A stretch of 7,859 nt of DNA from Comamonadaceae bacterium (GTDB lineage: Bacteria; Pseudomonadota; Gammaproteobacteria; Burkholderiales; Burkholderiaceae): NCBI GenBank assembly GCA_947374535.1, contig CANCCJ010000119.1, positions 1-7,859 of the forward strand, given 5' to 3'. Below, in pieces: positions 4,749 through 7,859 of this stretch (the stretch's first letter is position 1; each line of letters starts with the position of its first letter). The notes beneath the pieces are model-generated. The model was not told the origin of the DNA and did no database searches. It saw nothing but the letters and a program-made list of their open reading frames with translations. The position numbers were made by a program, and so were the translations under genes.

Positions 4749-7604
4749 ATGAAACGGATGCTTATTAATGCAACCCAGTCGGAAGAACGCCGCCTGGCTA
4801 TCGTCGACGGCCAAAAACTGCTCGACTATGAAATCGAAATCGAAGGCCGCGAACAGCGCAAAGGCAACATCTACAAAGCCGTTGTGACCCGCGTCGAGCC
4901 TTCTCTCGAGGCTTGCTTTGTGGACTACGGCGAAGACCGCCACGGTTTCTTGCCGTTCAAAGAAATCTCGAAACAGTACTTCGCTGAAGGCGTGTCGGTA
5001 AGCCAAGCACGCATTCAAGACGTCATCAAAGAAGGCCAAGAGCTCTTGGTCCAAGTGGAAAAAGAAGAACGTGGCAACAAGGGCGCAGCCCTGACCACCT
5101 TCATCAGCTTGGCCGGTCGCTATGTGGTGCTCATGCCCAACAACCCACGCGGTGGAGGCGTCAGCCGTCGCATCGAGGGTGACGACCGCGCAGAACTCAA
5201 AGAAGCGATGGACCAATTGGAATACCCAAAGGGTATGTCCATCATCGCGCGCACCGCTGGCATTGGCCGCAGCGCCCCTGAGTTGCAATGGGACTTGAAC
5301 TACTTGCTCAAGTTGTGGACCGCCATTGATGGCGCCAAGGGTGCCAAAGGCGCGTTCTTGATTTACCAAGAATCCAGCTTGGTCATCCGCGCCATCCGCG
5401 ACTACTTCAACCATGACATCGGCGACATCTTGATCGACACCGATGACATTTTTGAGCAAGCGCACCAGTTCATGGCCCACGTCATGCCTGAGCACGCCGC
5501 TCGTGTGAAGCGCTACAGCGACGAAACCCCGTTGTTCAGCCGCTTCCAAATCGAACACCAAATCGAGTCGGCCTATGCCCGTACCGTCAACCTGCCCTCG
5601 GGCGGCGCGATTGTGATTGACCACACCGAAGCCTTGGTGTCGGTGGACGTCAACTCGGCCCGCGCCATCAAAGGCGGCGACATCGAAGAAACAGCGACTC
5701 GCACCAACCTCGAAGCCGCCGACGAAGTGGCCCGCCAAATGCGCTTGCGCGACTTGGGCGGCCTGATCGTCATCGACTTCATTGACATGGACGAAAGCCG
5801 CAACCGCCGTGACGTGGAAAACCGCTTGCGCGATGCCTTGCGCCACGACCGCGCCCGGGTGCAATTTGGCACCATCAGCAAATTCGGTTTGATGGAAATG
5901 AGCCGCCAACGTCTGCGCCCTGCGCTGAGCGAAGGTGCATCCATTCCATGCCCACGCTGCGGCGGCTCGGGCCATGTGCGTGACACCGAGAGCTCGGCAC
6001 TGCAAATTTTGCGCATCATCCAAGAAGAGGCCATGAAGGACAACACGGCTGCCGTGTATGCCCAAGTGCCGGTGGAAGTGGCCTCGTTCTTGTTGAACGA
6101 AAAGCGCACTGAAATTGCCAAGATTGAAATCCAACAACGCTTGAGCGTGTTGCTCGTGCCGAATAAGACACTGGAAACACCGAACTACAAGTTGGAGCGT
6201 CTGAAGCACGACGACCCGCGCCTCGACCGCGTGGAAGCCAGCTACAAAATGGCCGAGGAGTTTGAAGACCCCACCGCCGTCACCCGTCGCTCACAAGAGC
6301 CTACAAATAAGCAAACGCCGGTCATCAAAGGCGTGTTGCCTGATGCACCCGCGCCCGCGCATGAGCCTAAGCCTGCTGCACCAGCGAAAGCACCTGCACA
6401 CGCACGCGGCGCCAAGCCTGCGGCCAAAGCACCCGAAGCCAAATCGGGCGGCTTGTGGGGCTGGTTCACTGGTTTGTTCAGCAGCGACTCAGAAGAAAAA
6501 GCCAAGCCAGCCGTGGGCGACAAAAAGCCAGGCGAACGCGGCGAGCGCCGTGATGGCCGCAGCGCCAATGGCCGAGGCGGCCGTGGTGGTCGCGGTGGCC
6601 GTGGTGGCGACCGTGCCGAGCGCGGTGCCGAAGGCCGCACAGAGCGCAACGCCGAAGGCGTTGAGGCCCGTGGTGAACGTCCTGCACGCGGCGAGCGCCC
6701 AGAGCGCGGTGAACGCAATGTGGAGAGCCGTGAAGGTGGGCGCCCAGAAGGCAGTCGCGAAGGTCGTGGCCCACGCCAAGACCGCAATCGCGGTGGTCGT
6801 GGTGAAGGCCAACCGGCCCTCGATAACAACGCCACACCCGAAGCCCAAGCCGAAGCGCGCTCTAAAGCCCGCAACGAACGCATGGCCCGCGAAGAACGCG
6901 GCGAAAGCACCGAAGGCAGCCATGGCAATGAGCCACGCGAACCTCGCGGTGAACGTGGCGAGCGTGGCGAAGGTCAAGGCCGTCGCGAACGCAGCCCACG
7001 CGGTGAACGCAACGAAGGTCAAGGCCGCCGTGAACGCGCCCCTCGCTTAGACGAGAACGGCAACCCAGAAACCTTGCCACTCGACAACACCGCTGTCGCC
7101 GAAGGCCAAGCGCCGCAAACCGACGAAAACGGTGGCGAGCGTCGTGAACGCCGCTCACGCGACCGTTATGGCCGTGACCGCCGCGAGCGTGGCGACCGCG
7201 CCCCCCGTGAAGAGGGTTCTGCAGAACACGCCGACAACGCCTCAACTGCTGAACACGCGCACGTTACGCATGACCACGCGTCAAGCGAGCAAGCCCCACA
7301 AGAGGCGCGCGAGCCAAGCGGTGAACGCCAAGTTCGCAACGAGCACTCAGAACAAGCGGCCCAAACACCGACACGCACGGGTATGCCACGCGTTCAAAGC
7401 TTCGCGCTGCCTTTGGCAGAAATGCAAGCAGTGGCCCAAGGCAGCGGTTTGGAATGGGTCAACTCCAATCCAGAAAGCATTGCTGCGGTGCAAGCTGCGA
7501 TTGCAGCCGAGCCAAAACCCGTGCATGTGCCACGCGAACGTCCCCCTGTGGTGATCTTGGATGAAGGTCCACTGGTCTTGGTTGAGACCCGCAAGGACCT
7601 CTAA
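4749..7604 (+). CDS. rne: Ribonuclease E, full length with RG-rich degradosome scaffold
   Basis: RNase E is the endonuclease that starts most mRNA decay and helps mature rRNA and tRNA, cutting single-stranded A/U-rich RNA and sensing 5' monophosphates. The 951-residue product has the complete catalytic half: S1 domain about 37-118, 5'-sensor and RNase H-like parts, DNase I-like domain with Asp300, Asn302 and Asp343 (43 apart like E. coli Asp303/Asp346), and a Zn-link CPRC with Cys401 and Cys404 for dimer pairing into a tetramer. Residues 566-579 (SGGLWGWFTGLFSS) sit where E. coli has its membrane-binding amphipathic helix (565-585). From about 590 to 870 the chain is disordered-looking: four RGG units (609-620), many GER/RGE steps, REER (714-717) and a duplicated EGQGRRER block (741-766). 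The last 70 residues (GLEWVNSNPE, HVPRERPP, LVLVETRK) match a tail seen in other proteobacterial RNase E proteins. AAGGA 8 nt before the ATG supports the start. Partners of the scaffold are unproven. Confidence 0.97.
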   Translation: MKRMLINATQSEERRLAIVDGQKLLDYEIEIEGREQRKGNIYKAVVTRVEPSLEACFVDYGEDRHGFLPFKEISKQYFAEGVSVSQARIQDVIKEGQELLVQVEKEERGNKGAALTTFISLAGRYVVLMPNNPRGGGVSRRIEGDDRAELKEAMDQLEYPKGMSIIARTAGIGRSAPELQWDLNYLLKLWTAIDGAKGAKGAFLIYQESSLVIRAIRDYFNHDIGDILIDTDDIFEQAHQFMAHVMPEHAARVKRYSDETPLFSRFQIEHQIESAYARTVNLPSGGAIVIDHTEALVSVDVNSARAIKGGDIEETATRTNLEAADEVARQMRLRDLGGLIVIDFIDMDESRNRRDVENRLRDALRHDRARVQFGTISKFGLMEMSRQRLRPALSEGASIPCPRCGGSGHVRDTESSALQILRIIQEEAMKDNTAAVYAQVPVEVASFLLNEKRTEIAKIEIQQRLSVLLVPNKTLETPNYKLERLKHDDPRLDRVEASYKMAEEFEDPTAVTRRSQEPTNKQTPVIKGVLPDAPAPAHEPKPAAPAKAPAHARGAKPAAKAPEAKSGGLWGWFTGLFSSDSEEKAKPAVGDKKPGERGERRDGRSANGRGGRGGRGGRGGDRAERGAEGRTERNAEGVEARGERPARGERPERGERNVESREGGRPEGSREGRGPRQDRNRGGRGEGQPALDNNATPEAQAEARSKARNERMAREERGESTEGSHGNEPREPRGERGERGEGQGRRERSPRGERNEGQGRRERAPRLDENGNPETLPLDNTAVAEGQAPQTDENGGERRERRSRDRYGRDRRERGDRAPREEGSAEHADNASTAEHAHVTHDHASSEQAPQEAREPSGERQVRNEHSEQAAQTPTRTGMPRVQSFALPLAEMQAVAQGSGLEWVNSNPESIAAVQAAIAAEPKPVHVPRERPPVVILDEGPLVLVETRKDL
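6444..6485 (+). other. Predicted amphipathic membrane-targeting helix of RNase E
   Basis: This encodes residues 566-579, whose Leu/Trp/Phe side chains fall on one face of a helix, followed by acidic SDSEE. Position and character match segment A of E. coli RNase E (565-585), which holds the enzyme on the inner face of the cytoplasmic membrane. Membrane attachment here is inferred. Confidence 0.6.
6573..6608 (+). repeat. Tandem 9-nt repeat encoding RGG x4 in RNase E
   Basis: Four successive 9-base units, varying mainly at third codon positions, encode four Arg-Gly-Gly steps (residues 609-620). RGG boxes are RNA-binding, low-complexity segments in many proteins. The synonymous variation suggests the units are old or kept by selection on the protein. 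Confidence 0.85.
6969..7046 (+). repeat. Imperfect 45-nt tandem duplication in the RNase E scaffold
   Basis: A 45-base unit (6969-7013) encodes residues 741-755 starting EGQGRRERSPR and is followed by a partial copy (7014-7046) encoding EGQGRRERAPR. The shared 33 bases differ at five positions. It is in frame and lies in the Arg/Glu-rich tail, where such blocks may act as short binding motifs for RNA or degradosome partners. Confidence 0.8.
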
Positions 7605-7612
7605 CCCTAGCT

Positions 7613-7632
7613 AGCCAGCTGAGAAGCTGGCT
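7613..7632. terminator. Perfect 8-bp hairpin between convergent rne and hemY
   Basis: AGCCAGCT (7613-7620) and AGCTGGCT (7625-7632) form a perfect stem around a GAGA loop on the rne strand, a GNRA-type tetraloop. It lies 8 nt past the rne stop, and its last base is the first base of the hemY stop triplet as read on the plus strand. No T-run follows on either strand, so it may be a 3'-end stabilising or Rho-assisted element rather than a classical intrinsic terminator. Confidence 0.5.
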
Positions 7633-7859
7633 CAGACTTCAGCGGCGCGTTTCCAGCACAACTGGGCACGCGCCGTTTCTTCTTTCTGCTCAGCCAACTG
7701 GGCCAGAGCACGCCAAGCTTCGCGCTGCATGTCGGCATTCTTCAGTTGCGGCGCAGCAAGCTCGAGCATTTGCTGAGCCTTGCCCCACAAGGCGTGATGC
7801 CAACACACCCGGCCTGCCAAATACTGCAACTCCACCCAACGTGGGTAAGTTTGGCGTGC
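7632..7859 (-). CDS. hemY: HemY-like TPR protein (C-terminal part; 5' end outside window)
   Basis: Seventy-five C-terminal residues are visible and the frame stays open to the window edge, so the real start lies further right. The sequence (YLAGRVCWHHALWGKAQQMLELAAP, then REAWRALAQLAEQ, then ARAQLCWKRAAEV) has the helical tetratricopeptide pattern and the LWGKA-type wording of the HemY C-terminus in Burkholderiales. Proteobacterial HemY is an inner-membrane protein with a cytoplasmic or membrane-associated TPR region, usually encoded after hemC-hemD-hemX and linked to tetrapyrrole synthesis. It is not the protoporphyrinogen oxidase of the same name in Gram-positive bacteria. The assignment rests on a short fragment; another TPR protein is possible. 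It is convergent with rne, with 27 nt between the stops. Confidence 0.72.
   Translation of the reverse strand, partial: ARQTYPRWVELQYLAGRVCWHHALWGKAQQMLELAAPQLKNADMQREAWRALAQLAEQKEETARAQLCWKRAAEV

Noticed and set aside
4590..6209. A 539-codon open frame antisense to the rne leader and catalytic half.
   Set aside because: It lies in exact codon register with rne, so its stops would need TTA, CTA or TCA codons in rne, which this codon usage avoids. The translation is rich in His, Phe, Val and Ala with no recognisable domain, and rne is unmistakable on the other strand.
6573..7046. Short repeats considered as a CRISPR array or intergenic repeat cluster.
   Set aside because: The units are in frame within rne, encode RGG and EGQGRRER steps, vary at third codon positions, and there are no unique spacers.
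6262..7050. Long alternate-frame and antisense frames over the RNase E scaffold.
   Set aside because: They arise from the repetitive GC-rich codons for Arg, Gly and Glu and give Ala/Val- or Arg/Ser-rich nonsense with no domain.

Overview
The window is a chromosomal housekeeping segment of a betaproteobacterium, most likely order Burkholderiales and probably family Comamonadaceae. That assignment rests on recalled resemblance of the RNase E, S49 peptidase and RluC proteins to Comamonadaceae homologs and on gene order; no search was run. Base composition is moderately GC-rich, gaps are short, and codons ending in G or C dominate. I see no insertion sequence, CRISPR array, tRNA, rRNA, prophage or other sign of recent transfer.

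Layout, left to right. (1) Plus strand, 1-1118: the 3' part of a YceF-type Maf nucleotide pyrophosphatase, overlapping by 4 nt a small RsmI-like tetrapyrrole-methylase-fold methyltransferase. (2) Minus strand, 4187 down to 1134: a tightly packed four-gene unit, rluC (23S rRNA pseudouridine synthase), a phosphoglycolate-phosphatase-like HAD hydrolase, a Rieske [2Fe-2S] ferredoxin-like protein and a membrane-anchored S49 (SppA-type) peptidase. It runs head-on into the methyltransferase gene, with a hairpin across the convergence point. (3) 4188-4748: a gene-free stretch of about 560 nt between divergent rluC and rne. A TATAAT hexamer lies at its rluC edge and at least three clear inverted repeats lie inside it; it is best read as the long 5' leader of rne. 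(4) Plus strand, 4749-7604: rne, with a complete catalytic half (active-site Asp300/Asp343, Zn-link Cys401/Cys404) and a long, low-complexity Arg/Gly/Glu-rich scaffold half. (5) Minus strand, 7632 to the right edge: the C-terminus of a HemY-like TPR protein, convergent with rne, with a perfect 8-bp hairpin between the two genes.

The common theme is RNA metabolism: rRNA modification (rluC, possibly the RsmI-like enzyme), RNA decay (rne) and nucleotide sanitation (Maf/YceF). The order rne-rluC-yceF is also found in Escherichia coli. Relative to that arrangement, this genome carries HAD, Rieske, S49 peptidase and methyltransferase genes between rluC and yceF. The least explained parts are the structured rne leader, the repeat-built RNase E tail and the role of a Rieske protein inside an rRNA-modification operon. 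No wholly new defence or mobile system is visible.
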